Assembly (NCBI RefSeq): GCF_017876755.1 | Contig: NZ_JAGIOO010000001.1 | Span: forward strand, 7,301,786-7,365,785 | Direction: 5' to 3' | DNA: 64,000 nucleotides | From: Crossiella equi | GTDB taxonomy: Bacteria > Actinomycetota > Actinomycetes > Mycobacteriales > Pseudonocardiaceae | Part shown: positions 18,673-27,014 of the stretch, in pieces | Layout of the letters: every line of letters starts with the position of its first letter | How positions within the stretch are numbered: the stretch's first letter is position 1 | Translations under genes and position numbers: made by a program | Notes under the pieces: model-generated | The model's database searches: none | Told to the model about the DNA's origin: nothing | What the model saw: the letters and a program-made list of their open reading frames with translations, nothing else

Positions 18673-19118
18673 TGCCCGTCCGCGACGCCACCCCCGCCGA
18701 CCTGGACGACATCTGCGACCTCATCCAGGAACACGCCGCCTACGAAGGCCACCCGGGCCTGCTCCTGGACCGCCAGGACATGCGCGAGCACCTCTTCGGC
18801 CCCCACCCCTGGGCCAGGGTCCTGATCGCCACCCCACCGGAGGCCCCCACCCTCACCGCGGGCTTCGCCCTGTGGCACAACACCTTCTCCACCTGGGCGG
18901 CCCAGCCGGGCATCTGGTTGGACGACCTGTTCATCCGCGCCGAACACCGCAAGCACGGCTTGGGCCGCGAACTCCTGGCGGTGCTGCGCACCCGCACCAC
19001 GGGCCGGGTGGAGTGGGAGGTCCAGCAGGGCAACACCAGCGCCGAGGGCTTCTACCGCAGCCTGGGCGCCCACCCGGTCAACGGCTGGACCCGCTACCGC
19101 TGGAGCACCCCGGCCTGA
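18672..19118 (+). CDS. GNAT-family N-acetyltransferase
   Basis: A 148-residue single-domain GNAT. Motif A is DDLFIRAEHRKHGLGRELL (acetyl-CoA pyrophosphate loop R-x-x-G-x-G variant), followed by VQQGNTSAEGFYRSLGA. It is similar in layout to diamine/thialysine acetyltransferases (an N-terminal DLDDICDLIQEHAAYEG with acidic residues supports an amine acceptor), but the acceptor is not certain. It is coupled to the amidohydrolase (TGATG), so it may acetylate the amine product of that enzyme. A hairpin lies 100 nt downstream. Confidence 0.85.
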   Translation: MPVRDATPADLDDICDLIQEHAAYEGHPGLLLDRQDMREHLFGPHPWARVLIATPPEAPTLTAGFALWHNTFSTWAAQPGIWLDDLFIRAEHRKHGLGRELLAVLRTRTTGRVEWEVQQGNTSAEGFYRSLGAHPVNGWTRYRWSTPA

Positions 19119-19443
19119 GCCGGGGCCTGGCCGGGAACACCGGGGAGCCGCCCGCCAACCGGCACCGATGCCCGGCCCCGCCGGGCGGCCTGCCCGATCC
19201 CGCCCACTGGCCCCGAGCGGGGCGGCCTTGAGCCGCCCCAGTGCGTCCGTCGCCGGGGCCGCCATGATCATGTGCCGATAGTCGCAATACCCCGCGGGAC
19301 GGCCCATCATCCACGGACCAAGATTAGGATCCTGGGTTGATGTGGACGAAGGCGCAGCACGACCTCTCCCACCACCGCAGCCGCGTGGTCGCTGGCTCAC
19401 TCCCGCCTTCGTCGAGACCGGCGATGTTGGGGGAGGACCCACG
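19119..19443. other. Intergenic region before siderophore operon
   Basis: About 325 bp without a supported gene. It holds a hairpin (19219-19239) and, at 19260-19340, a less GC-rich stretch (ATGATCATGTGCCGATAGTC) likely to contain the promoter of the diaminobutyrate operon. I looked for an IdeR/DmdR iron box (TTAGGTTAGGCTAACCTAA type). Only a partial match, TTAGGATCCTGGG at 19325-19337, is present. A longer reading of the aminotransferase from 19342 is possible but rejected. Confidence 0.5.
19219..19239 (+). terminator. Hairpin terminator after GNAT gene
   Basis: GGGGCGGC, loop CTTGA, GCCGCCCC: a perfect 8-bp GC stem about 100 nt after the GNAT stop. Confidence 0.5.
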
Positions 19444-20823
19444 ATGACACCCTGGCCGCATGTCCTGGCCGCCCACGGTGAGGTCGACGTGGCGGCGGTG
19501 CTCGGGCGGCAGCGGGACCGGGAGTCCTCGGCCCGGACCTACGCCCGTGCGTTCCCCGTGGTGCCCGTGCACGCCGAAGGTCTGCGGGTGACCGGTGCCG
19601 ACGGGCGGCAGTACCTGGACTGCCTGGCGGGTGCGGGCACGCTCGCGCTCGGCCACAACCACCCCGTGGTGCTGGCCGCCATCCGCCGCGTGCTCGACTC
19701 CGGCGCGCCACTGCACGCGCTGGACATCAGCACACCGGAGAAGGACGACTTCACCACCGCGCTGCTCGACACGCTGCCACCGGAGCTGGCACGGGACTGC
19801 CGCGTGCACTTCTGCGGCCCGGCGGGCACGGACGCCGTGGAGGCCGCCCTCAAGCTGACCCGCACCGCAACGGGCCGCCAGAACGTTTTCGCCTTCACCG
19901 GAGCCTACCACGGCATGACCGCCGGGGCGCTGGCCGCCAGTGCTGGCCTCGCGGTGCGGGAACCGTTGGCGGACAACGGTTTCAATGTCACGCGTCTGCC
20001 GTTCCCCTACGACTACCGGTGCCCGTTCGCCCTGGGCGGAACGCTCGCGTGGCAGGTGGGCGTGAACCTGGTCGAGTCGCTGCTCACCGACGACCACTCC
20101 GGTGTCCTGCCGCCCGCCGCGATGATCCTGGAGGCCGTGCAGGGCGAGGGCGGGGTGGTGCCCGCGCCCGATCCCTGGCTGCGCGAGCTGCGCCGCGTCA
20201 CCGCCGAGCACGGCATCCCGCTCATCGTGGACGAGGTGCAGACCGGCGTCGGCCGCACCGGCGCCTACTGGGCCGTGCAGCACAGCGGTGTCACCCCGGA
20301 CGTCATGGTGCTGTCCAAGGCGATCGGCGGCAGCCTGCCCCTGGCCGCGATCGTCTACCGCGCCGACCTCGACCAGTGGGCGCCGGGCGCGCACACCGGC
20401 ACCTTCCGCGGCAACCAGCTGGCCATGGCCGCGGGCGCGGCCACCCTCCGGCACGTCACCGCCGAGGACCTGCCCGCCCGCGCGGCCGAGCTCGGCACCC
20501 GCCTGCTGCGCGAGCTCCGCTCCCTGCAAGCACGGACCCGCTGCATCGGCGAGGTCCGCGGCCGCGGCCTCATGCTGGGCCTGGAGATCGTCGACCCGGA
20601 CACCGCCCCCGACCGGCGCGGCACCCGACCCGCCGCCCCCGCGCTCGCCGCCGCGGTCCGCGAGCAGTGCCTGCGGCGCGGACTGATCCTGGAGCTCGGC
20701 GGCAGGCAGGACTCGGTGGTGCGGCTGCTGCCGCCGCTGGTCATCACCGACGCCGAGGCCGACACCGTGCTCAACCGCCTCGCCGAGGCCGTGGCCGCGG
20801 CCGAACAGGGGGCCCGCCGGTGA
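19444..20823 (+). CDS. Diaminobutyrate--2-oxoglutarate aminotransferase (siderophore)
   Basis: A 459-residue class III PLP aminotransferase. It makes L-2,4-diaminobutyrate from aspartate semialdehyde and glutamate, equivalent to RhbA. It has LDCLAGAGTLALGHNHP near 60, the PLP-phosphate region GAYHGMTAGAL, IVDEVQTGVGRTG, and the PLP lysine in VLSKAIGGSLP near residue 292. ATG 19444 is chosen because GGGAGGACCCACG precedes it; the frame extends to 19342 without support. It is the first gene of a four-gene operon with 4-nt overlaps throughout. The pairing with the next gene (decarboxylase) is diagnostic of 1,3-diaminopropane supply. Confidence 0.92.
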   Translation: MTPWPHVLAAHGEVDVAAVLGRQRDRESSARTYARAFPVVPVHAEGLRVTGADGRQYLDCLAGAGTLALGHNHPVVLAAIRRVLDSGAPLHALDISTPEKDDFTTALLDTLPPELARDCRVHFCGPAGTDAVEAALKLTRTATGRQNVFAFTGAYHGMTAGALAASAGLAVREPLADNGFNVTRLPFPYDYRCPFALGGTLAWQVGVNLVESLLTDDHSGVLPPAAMILEAVQGEGGVVPAPDPWLRELRRVTAEHGIPLIVDEVQTGVGRTGAYWAVQHSGVTPDVMVLSKAIGGSLPLAAIVYRADLDQWAPGAHTGTFRGNQLAMAAGAATLRHVTAEDLPARAAELGTRLLRELRSLQARTRCIGEVRGRGLMLGLEIVDPDTAPDRRGTRPAAPALAAAVREQCLRRGLILELGGRQDSVVRLLPPLVITDAEADTVLNRLAEAVAAAEQGARR

Positions 20824-22244
20824 ACCCCGACGCACTCGCCGGAGGTGTGACCGGCGCGGCCAACCTGGGCCCGCTGCTGGACCTGGCGCTGGACGCCCTG
20901 GCCAAGGGCACGGCCGAGCGCGGCGGGCCCCTGCCCGCCGGGCCACCCGCCGTGACCGCCGCCGCCACCGCCGCCGCGCTGGAGCACAACCCGCTGCCGC
21001 ACAACGGGATCGGTGCCGAACGTGCTCTCGCCGAGCTGGGCACGCTCATCGCCTCGGGCTCGGCCGACCCCGCCGACCCCCGCTGCGCGGGCCACCTGCA
21101 CTGCCCGCCCCTGGCCATCGCGGTGGCCGCCGAGGTCGTCGCGGCCGCCATGAACCAGTCCCTGGACTCCTGGGACCAGGCCCCGGCCGCGACCGAGCTC
21201 GAGCCCTGGGTGGTGCGCGCCCTGGCCGAGCTCGTCGGCTACCCGCCGGAGCAGGTGGGCGGCGTGCTCACCTCCGGCGGCACCGAGTCCAACCTCATGG
21301 GCCTGCTGCTGGCCCGCGAACACCGCCCCAGCGACCGGCCGCGCGTGTACTGCAGCGCCGCCGCCCACTTCTCCGTGCAGCGCAACGCGGGCGTGCTCGG
21401 ACTCGGCGAGGACGCCGTCGTCGCCGTGCCGGTGACCGGGGACCACCGCCTGGACCCGGCCGCCCTGATCGCCGCGATCATGGCCGACCGCGCCCAGGGC
21501 CACCGCCCCGTGGCCGTGGTGGCCACCGCGGGCACCACCGACTTCGGCGCGATCGACCCGCTGCCCGAGCTGGCCGCCATCGCCACCGCGCACGACGCGT
21601 GGCTGCACGTCGACGCGGCCTACGGCGGCGGCGCCCTGTTCTCCGACCGCCTGCGCCCGCTGTTCCACGGCCTGGCGCTCGCCGACTCCATCGCCGTGGA
21701 CCTGCACAAGCTGGGCTGGCAGCCCGTCGCGGCAGGCGGGTTCCTGACCCGGCACGAACGCGGCTTCGACCCGCTGACCCGCCGCGTGGCCTACCTCAAC
21801 CCGGCCGACGACGAGGACCTCGGCTACCGCAGCCTGCTCGGCTACTCGCTGCGCACCACCCGCCGCCTGGACGCCCTGAAGCTCGCCGTGACGTTCCGGG
21901 CGTTGGGCCGCAAGGGGTTGGGCACCCTGGTCGACACCTGCTGCGAACTGGCCCGCCACGCGGCCCGGGTGATCGAGGCCCACCCCCGCCTGGAGCTGGC
22001 CGCCACCCCCACCCTGACCACCGTGGTGTTCCACTTCCGCGCCCGGCACGGAAACTCCGATCGGGTGAACGCGGAGCTGCGGCGGAAACTGCTCGCCGAC
22101 GGCAGCGCGGTGGTCGGCCGCACCGAGGTGGCCGGGCACATCCGGCTCAAGCTCACCCTGCTGAACCCACACGCCACCACCGCCGACGTCGACGCGCTGC
22201 TCGCGCTCGTCGTGGCGGCAGGCGAGGAGGTGGACGCCGCATGA
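20820..22244 (+). CDS. L-2,4-diaminobutyrate decarboxylase
   Basis: A 474-residue group II PLP decarboxylase, equivalent to RhbB, giving 1,3-diaminopropane. It has LTSGGTESNLMGLLLAR near 155, the cofactor-stacking region, HVDAAYGGGALFS, and the PLP lysine in DLHKLGWQP near residue 297. Its length and order match family members. GTG start overlaps the aminotransferase stop (GTGA). Together with the following FAD hydroxylase it gives N-hydroxy-1,3-diaminopropane, the hydroxamate precursor of schizokinen-type siderophores. Confidence 0.92.
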   Translation: MNPDALAGGVTGAANLGPLLDLALDALAKGTAERGGPLPAGPPAVTAAATAAALEHNPLPHNGIGAERALAELGTLIASGSADPADPRCAGHLHCPPLAIAVAAEVVAAAMNQSLDSWDQAPAATELEPWVVRALAELVGYPPEQVGGVLTSGGTESNLMGLLLAREHRPSDRPRVYCSAAAHFSVQRNAGVLGLGEDAVVAVPVTGDHRLDPAALIAAIMADRAQGHRPVAVVATAGTTDFGAIDPLPELAAIATAHDAWLHVDAAYGGGALFSDRLRPLFHGLALADSIAVDLHKLGWQPVAAGGFLTRHERGFDPLTRRVAYLNPADDEDLGYRSLLGYSLRTTRRLDALKLAVTFRALGRKGLGTLVDTCCELARHAARVIEAHPRLELAATPTLTTVVFHFRARHGNSDRVNAELRRKLLADGSAVVGRTEVAGHIRLKLTLLNPHATTADVDALLALVVAAGEEVDAA

Positions 22245-23560
22245 CCAAGCGCGACAACGGTTCCGGATTCGGCAACGCACCCGGCCCGGACCCGGTGCGA
22301 GACCTGGCCGGGATCGGGCTCGGGCCGTTCAACCTCAGCCTGGCCGCGCTGGCCGACGCGGTGCCCGGCCTGGACGCGGTCTTCCTGGACCGCCAGCCGG
22401 AGTTCCGCTGGCACCCCGGGCTGCTGCTGGAGGGCGCGCGCCTGCAGGTGCCGTTCCTGGCCGACCTGGTCACCATGGTCGACCCGACCAGCCGGTGGTC
22501 CTTCCTGAACTACCTGCGCGAGCACGACCGGATGTTCCCGTTCTTCTTCGCCGAGCGCTTCCACGTGCCGCGCACGGAGTACGAGCACTACTGCCACTGG
22601 GTGGCGCACTCCCTGCCCTCCTGTCACTTCGACGCCGAGGTGCACGAGCTGTCCTGGGACGCCGAGCGCGAGGCGTTCCGGGTCAAGCACCGCGGCGGGG
22701 AGGTGCTGGCGCGCAACGTGGTGCTCGGCGTGGGCACCGAGCCGAGGGTGCCGGAGGCGTTCCGGCCGTTGCTGGGCAAGCGGATCCGCCACGCCGCCGA
22801 GTACCTCGACGCCGTGCCCGAGCTGACCGCCGCGGCCGACGTCACCGTGGTCGGGTCCGGGCAGTCCGGAGCCGAGGTCTTCCTCGACCTGCTGCGCCGC
22901 CAGCCGGAGACCGGCGGCCGGGTGCGCTGGCTGACGCGCAACCAGTTCGCGCCCATGGAGTACTCCAAGATCGGGCTGGAGCACTTCACGCCCGACTACA
23001 CGCGCTACTTCCGTGGCCTGGACCAGGCCACGCGGGACCGGCTGGTGCCCGCCCAGTGGCAGCTCTACAAGGCGGTCAGCGCCGAGACCCTGGCCGAGAT
23101 CCAGGACCTGCTGTACGAGCGCACCGTGGGTGGCCGGGAGGTGGCCGCGGAGCTGAGCCCGCACGTGGACGTGCGCGGGGTGGCGCGGGACGGACACCGC
23201 TTCCGCCTGACCTGCCACCAAGTCCAGCAGGACCGAACGTACACCCTGGCCACCGACGCCGTCATCCTGGCCACCGGCTACGCGGCACAGGTCCCCGGCT
23301 TCCTGGACCCGCTCCGCGAGCTGGTGCGCTGGGACGGGGCCGGGCGCTACCGCGTCGACGACGAGCTGCGCGTCGAGCTGGAACCGTTGGTGCGCGGCGG
23401 GTTGTACGTCCAGAACGCGGAGACGCACACCCACGGCGTCGGCACCCCCGACCTCACGCTCGGCGCTTGGCGCAGCGCCACGATCCTCAACTCGGTCACC
23501 GGTCGCCCGGTGCACCGGCTGCCCCCGCGCACGGCGTTCACCACCTTCGGTGCGCCGTGA
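22241..23560 (+). CDS. Diamine N-monooxygenase (lysine/ornithine N-hydroxylase family)
   Basis: A 439-residue class B flavin N-hydroxylase (IucD/SidA/RhbE family). FAD motif GIGLGPFNLSLAAL (about 26-39), substrate region FLADLVTMVDPTSRWSFLNYL, NADPH motif VVGSGQSGAEV, and the C-terminal ATGY motif (VILATGYAA). In context it N-hydroxylates 1,3-diaminopropane (or an ornithine-size amine) before acylation. It begins with an ATGA overlap with the decarboxylase and overlaps the next gene by 4 nt. Substrate assignment is from neighbours. Confidence 0.92.
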   Translation: MTKRDNGSGFGNAPGPDPVRDLAGIGLGPFNLSLAALADAVPGLDAVFLDRQPEFRWHPGLLLEGARLQVPFLADLVTMVDPTSRWSFLNYLREHDRMFPFFFAERFHVPRTEYEHYCHWVAHSLPSCHFDAEVHELSWDAEREAFRVKHRGGEVLARNVVLGVGTEPRVPEAFRPLLGKRIRHAAEYLDAVPELTAAADVTVVGSGQSGAEVFLDLLRRQPETGGRVRWLTRNQFAPMEYSKIGLEHFTPDYTRYFRGLDQATRDRLVPAQWQLYKAVSAETLAEIQDLLYERTVGGREVAAELSPHVDVRGVARDGHRFRLTCHQVQQDRTYTLATDAVILATGYAAQVPGFLDPLRELVRWDGAGRYRVDDELRVELEPLVRGGLYVQNAETHTHGVGTPDLTLGAWRSATILNSVTGRPVHRLPPRTAFTTFGAP

Positions 23561-24912
23561 CCGCGCGCGGGCCGCTGGACACGCGGCAGCTCCGGGCCGC
23601 GGTGCGCGACGGGGTGGTGGACAACGTGGTGGTGGCGCTGCCCGACCTCACCGGCAGGCTCGTCGGCAGCCGGGTCGACGCCGAGCACTACCTCGACACG
23701 GTGGTGGGTGAGGGCAGCGGCGCGTGCGCGTACCTGCTGGCCGTCGACGTCGACATGGCCACCGCGCCAGGCTACGGCATCGACGCCGCCGCGACGGGGT
23801 TCGCCGACTTCACGCTGCGCCCGGACCCCGCGACACAGCGGCTGCTGCCCTGGGACGAGGGCACCGCGCTGGTGCTCGCCGACGCGCACTGGCCGGACGG
23901 CACGCCGGTGCCGTTCGCGCCGAGGCAGGTGCTGCGCACGCAGCTGGACCGCCTGGCCGCGCTCGGGCTGACCGCGCGGGTGGGCATCGAACTGGAGTTC
24001 CTGGTTTTCCGCGAGGACTACCAGACCGCCTGGGAGCGCGGCTACCGCGACCTGCGCCCGGCCTCGCGGCACAACGCGGACTACGCGGTCGCCGGACTGT
24101 CCGATGTGGACCCACTGGTGAACCGCATCCGGCGCGACATGGTGCGGGCGGGCCTGCGCCTGGAGTCCGCGCGCGGCGAGTGCCACCCGGGCCAGTACGA
24201 GATCGTGTTCCGGCACGAGGACGCCTTGACCGCCTGCGACAACGCGGTGCTGTACAAGACCGGCGCCAAGCAGATCGCGGCCGGACAGGGCCGGGCGGTC
24301 ACGTTCATGGCCAAGTACGACGCGGGCGAGGGCAACTCGGGCCACGTGCACATCTCCCTCCGTGACACCGAGGACCGCCCGGTGTTCGCCGAGGGCGCGA
24401 CGATGTCGGCGCTGATGCGGCACTTCCTCGCCGGGCAGCTGGCCTGTGCCCGGGAGCTCGTGCTCCTCCAGGCCCCGAACGTGAACTCCTACAAGCGCTT
24501 CGCCCCGGAGGCCTTCGCGCCCACGGTGCTCGGCTGGGGCCGGGACAACCGGACCTGCCCGCTGCGCGTGGTGGGCACCGGCGGCTCACTGCGCCTGGAG
24601 CACCGCGTACCGGGCGGCGACGCCAACCCGTACCTGGCGGTGGCGGCGATCCTGGCCGCGGGCCTGCACGGCATCACCCACGAGCTGGCGCTGGAGGCAC
24701 CGTTCGAGGGCAACGCCTTCCTCGCGGACCGGCCGACCCTGCCCGCCGACCTGGGCGTGGCGCTGGGGCTGTGGCGGGGCAGCGCGGTCGCGCGGGAGGC
24801 TTTCGGCGCGGACGTGGTCGCGCACTACGCGCGGGCCGCCGAGGTGGAGCTGGCCGCCTTCGAGTCCGCGGTCACGGACTGGGAGCTACGCCGGGGCTTC
24901 GAGCGGCTGTGA
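23557..24912 (+). CDS. Glutamine-synthetase-family ligase (GlnT/PuuA-like)
   Basis: A 451-residue GlnA-fold ATP ligase, with the N-terminal beta-grasp (DNVVVALPDLTGRLVGSR) and the catalytic barrel: IELEFLVF metal motif near 145, GNSGHVHISL, NSYKRF, and RLEHRVPGGDANPYL. It is closer in layout to gamma-glutamylpolyamine/gamma-glutamylamide synthetases than to housekeeping GSI: it lacks the adenylylation-site region NLYDLPPEE-like motif. Such enzymes join glutamate to an amine with ATP. As the fourth gene of the diaminopropane operon (GTGA overlap), it may gamma-glutamylate a diamine or modify the siderophore. This is inference and unusual for NIS loci. Confidence 0.88.
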   Translation: MTARGPLDTRQLRAAVRDGVVDNVVVALPDLTGRLVGSRVDAEHYLDTVVGEGSGACAYLLAVDVDMATAPGYGIDAAATGFADFTLRPDPATQRLLPWDEGTALVLADAHWPDGTPVPFAPRQVLRTQLDRLAALGLTARVGIELEFLVFREDYQTAWERGYRDLRPASRHNADYAVAGLSDVDPLVNRIRRDMVRAGLRLESARGECHPGQYEIVFRHEDALTACDNAVLYKTGAKQIAAGQGRAVTFMAKYDAGEGNSGHVHISLRDTEDRPVFAEGATMSALMRHFLAGQLACARELVLLQAPNVNSYKRFAPEAFAPTVLGWGRDNRTCPLRVVGTGGSLRLEHRVPGGDANPYLAVAAILAAGLHGITHELALEAPFEGNAFLADRPTLPADLGVALGLWRGSAVAREAFGADVVAHYARAAEVELAAFESAVTDWELRRGFERL

Positions 24913-25663
24913 GGCCGTCCACCTCCGCGTAGCCGGGCAGGTCCCCGGCGACGGGCTGGCCGTCGCGCACCTGGCTGGCCACCTCGCGGACGGCGTGCAG
25001 CGCCGCGCGGAACAGCAGCGACCCGGTGCTCACCCGGCGCACGCCGAGCTCGTCGAGCTCGGCGACGCTGTGCCGCCCTGGCACGAACAGCAGGTTGACC
25101 GGCACCTCCACCGCGGCCACCACCCGACGGATGTCGTTGTCCTCGAACAGTCCCGGCACGAACACGCCGTGCGCCCCGGCCTCGGCGTAGCGCCGCACAC
25201 GCCGCACCGCCTCCGCGACGTCGCCCAGCCCCAGCCAGTGGGTGTCGGTGCGCGCGTTGACGAACAGGCCGGGCGCGGACTCGCGGACGGCGGTGACCAG
25301 GTCGGCGTGGTGCGCGGGATCGGCCAGCGCGGTACCCCGGCCGTCCTCGATGTTCACCCCGGCCACCCCGAGGGCGGCGAGCTCGGCCGCGAACGCGCCG
25401 ACCCGGTGCGGGTCCTCGCTGAAACCGCCCTCGATGTCCACCGTGACCGGGCAGGGCAGGCGCACCAGCAGCCGGGCCAGGTCCAGGGTCTGTGCCCGTG
25501 CGGCACCGGTGGCGTCCGGCAGCCCGGCCGCGACGGCCACCCCGAGGCTGGTGGTGCCGACGGCGGCGAACCCGGCCTGGGCGAGCACGGCCCCGGAGGC
25601 GAAGTCCCAGGCGTTGGGCAGCACCAGAGGCGCGGGGCCGGCGTGCAGCGCGGGGAAGTTCAC
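24872..25663 (-). CDS. Isocitrate lyase/PEP mutase superfamily protein
   Basis: A ~263-residue TIM-barrel protein. Motifs: PNAWDFASGAVLAQAGFAAV, the Mg-binding DIEGGF, GVNIEDG, and FVNARTDTHWL, as in the PEP mutase/oxaloacetate-decarboxylase-like group (methylisocitrate lyase relatives). It likely cleaves or forms a C-C or C-P bond in a 2-oxo/hydroxy acid; substrate unknown. GTG at 25663 is chosen because AAGGGGGA lies just upstream, though the frame opens earlier at 25705. Its 3' end overlaps the end of the convergent ligase gene by 41 bp. Confidence 0.85.
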   Translation of the reverse strand: MNFPALHAGPAPLVLPNAWDFASGAVLAQAGFAAVGTTSLGVAVAAGLPDATGAARAQTLDLARLLVRLPCPVTVDIEGGFSEDPHRVGAFAAELAALGVAGVNIEDGRGTALADPAHHADLVTAVRESAPGLFVNARTDTHWLGLGDVAEAVRRVRRYAEAGAHGVFVPGLFEDNDIRRVVAAVEVPVNLLFVPGRHSVAELDELGVRRVSTGSLLFRAALHAVREVASQVRDGQPVAGDLPGYAEVDGLTAARSPGVAPSP

Positions 25664-25912
25664 GACTTCCCCCTTGATGAGTGATGCTGTGCCGCCCTGG
25701 CACATGCTAGGAAGCGCCCCACCCCAGCGCTCCCGGTCGGAACAAGCCAGGAAACCGTGGGCTGACCAGGGAACACGCCGCCCGGGTCCAGTCCACCCAC
25801 TCGTGGCACGCGGTGTCGCCCTGTCACGGAATAGCGTGGCTTCATCAGCGCGACACCTGCCCGCTGACCTCGCGGAATCGGAGACATGCCATGCACGCTA
25901 GGCCCCTGACGG

Positions 25913-25928
25913 TTCGGTCCCGGCCGAA
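25913..25928. promoter_or_regulatory. Possible ArsR operator
   Basis: TTCGG-TCCCGG-CCGAA, perfect 5-bp arms, 23 nt before the ArsR start. It suits autoregulation, but the element is GC-rich and could be chance. Confidence 0.3.
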
Positions 25929-25951
25929 ACGTCGACCGGCACACTGGACCC

Positions 25952-26644
25952 ATGACCGCCCCCGACCTGGCCGCGTTCGCCGCCCTGCTGGCCGAGCCCA
26001 CCCGGGCCTCGTTCTGCCTGGCCCTGCTCGACGGCCGGGCCTGGACCGCGGGCGAGCTGGCGGCCCATGCCGGGGTGGCACCGTCCACGGCCACCGAACA
26101 CCTCAACCGCCTGCTGTCCGGCGGCCTGCTGGTCCAGCACCGCCAGGGCCGCCACCGCTACGTCCGGCTGGCCGACGCCCGCACGGCGGAGCTCCTGGAG
26201 TCCCTGGTCGCCCACCTGCGCCCGGCCGCCCCGCCCCGGGGCCTGCGCGCCGCCACCGCGGCCGCGGCCCTGGCCAGGGGACGCACCTGTTACGACCACC
26301 TGGCGGGCCGCCTGGGCGTGGCCATCACCGACGCCATGCTGGCCCGGGGCCTCCTGACCGGCCCCCACGACCTCGCGCTCACCGACTCCGGCCGCCGCTG
26401 GCTCACCGAGTCCCTGGGCGCGGACCTGTCCCGCCCCACCCCACGACCGCTCACCCGCACCTGCCTGGACTGGACCGAACGCCGCCCGCACCTGGCGGGC
26501 CTGGCCGGGGCCCAGGTGCGGGACCGCCTCCGCGCCCACGGCTGGACCACGCCGGTGGGCACCGGGCGGGCACTCCGCCTCACCGCCTCCGGCGCGGCCG
26601 CCCTGCACTCCCTGCTCGGCCTCGACCCGGCCGCCCTGTCCTGA
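25952..26644 (+). CDS. ArsR-family HTH regulator with long C-terminal domain
   Basis: A 230-residue protein. A winged helix lies at about 5-75 (AELAAHAGVAPSTATEHLNRLL as the recognition region, then LLVQHRQGRHRYVRLAD as wing). A helical C-terminal half has RTCYDHLAGRLGVAITDAML, the arrangement of the DUF-tailed ArsR regulators with R-x-CYDHLAG. The conserved Cys and His there could sense metal or redox state; this is inference. It is followed 10 nt later by the pyrophosphatase-like gene, and divergent from the PEP-mutase-like gene. Confidence 0.85.
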   Translation: MTAPDLAAFAALLAEPTRASFCLALLDGRAWTAGELAAHAGVAPSTATEHLNRLLSGGLLVQHRQGRHRYVRLADARTAELLESLVAHLRPAAPPRGLRAATAAAALARGRTCYDHLAGRLGVAITDAMLARGLLTGPHDLALTDSGRRWLTESLGADLSRPTPRPLTRTCLDWTERRPHLAGLAGAQVRDRLRAHGWTTPVGTGRALRLTASGAAALHSLLGLDPAALS

Positions 26645-26654
26645 AAGGTCCCCC

Positions 26655-27005
26655 ATGTCACCGGACTTCTTCGCCCTCCTCGACCGCCTGACCGCGGACG
26701 CCGCCCTGGTCATCGACCGCCCCCGGGGCACCTGCCACCCGAAGTGGCCCGAGGTGGTCTACCCCGTCGACTACGGCTACCTGCCCGCCACCCGCGGCGG
26801 CGACGGCGCCGCCCTGGACGTCTTCCGGGGCTCGGCCCGGGGCACCGGCGTCCGGGCCGTCCTGCTCACCGCCGACCTCGGCAAGCGCGACGTCGAGGTC
26901 AAGGTCCTGCTGGACTGCACGGACGAGGAGATCGCGTTGGCCCACGGCCTGCTGCGCGACCGGCTGGGCATCGGCGGCCACCTGGTGCCGCGGCCGACGG
27001 GCTGA
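26655..27005 (+). CDS. Short inorganic-pyrophosphatase-like protein
   Basis: A 116-residue protein, much shorter than family I pyrophosphatases (about 165-180). The core is present: IDRPRGTCHP, YPVDYGYLPAT, then GGDGAALDVF and a later TADLGKRDVEVKV. Against the canonical DGDPLDV, the first and third Asp stay but the middle Asp and Pro are lost (DGAALD); the second D-x4-D-x-K site appears intact. It may hydrolyse PPi, which NIS synthetases release, or another phosphoanhydride. It sits in an operon with the ArsR gene; convergent with the decarboxylase. Confidence 0.8.
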   Translation: MSPDFFALLDRLTADAALVIDRPRGTCHPKWPEVVYPVDYGYLPATRGGDGAALDVFRGSARGTGVRAVLLTADLGKRDVEVKVLLDCTDEEIALAHGLLRDRLGIGGHLVPRPTG

Positions 27006-27014
27006 CCCGCGCGG

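Noticed and set aside
25706-25951. Frames across the ArsR/PEP-mutase spacer
   Set aside because: Ser/Arg/Pro-rich readings without starts supported by ribosome sites. Only a weak dyad was kept.
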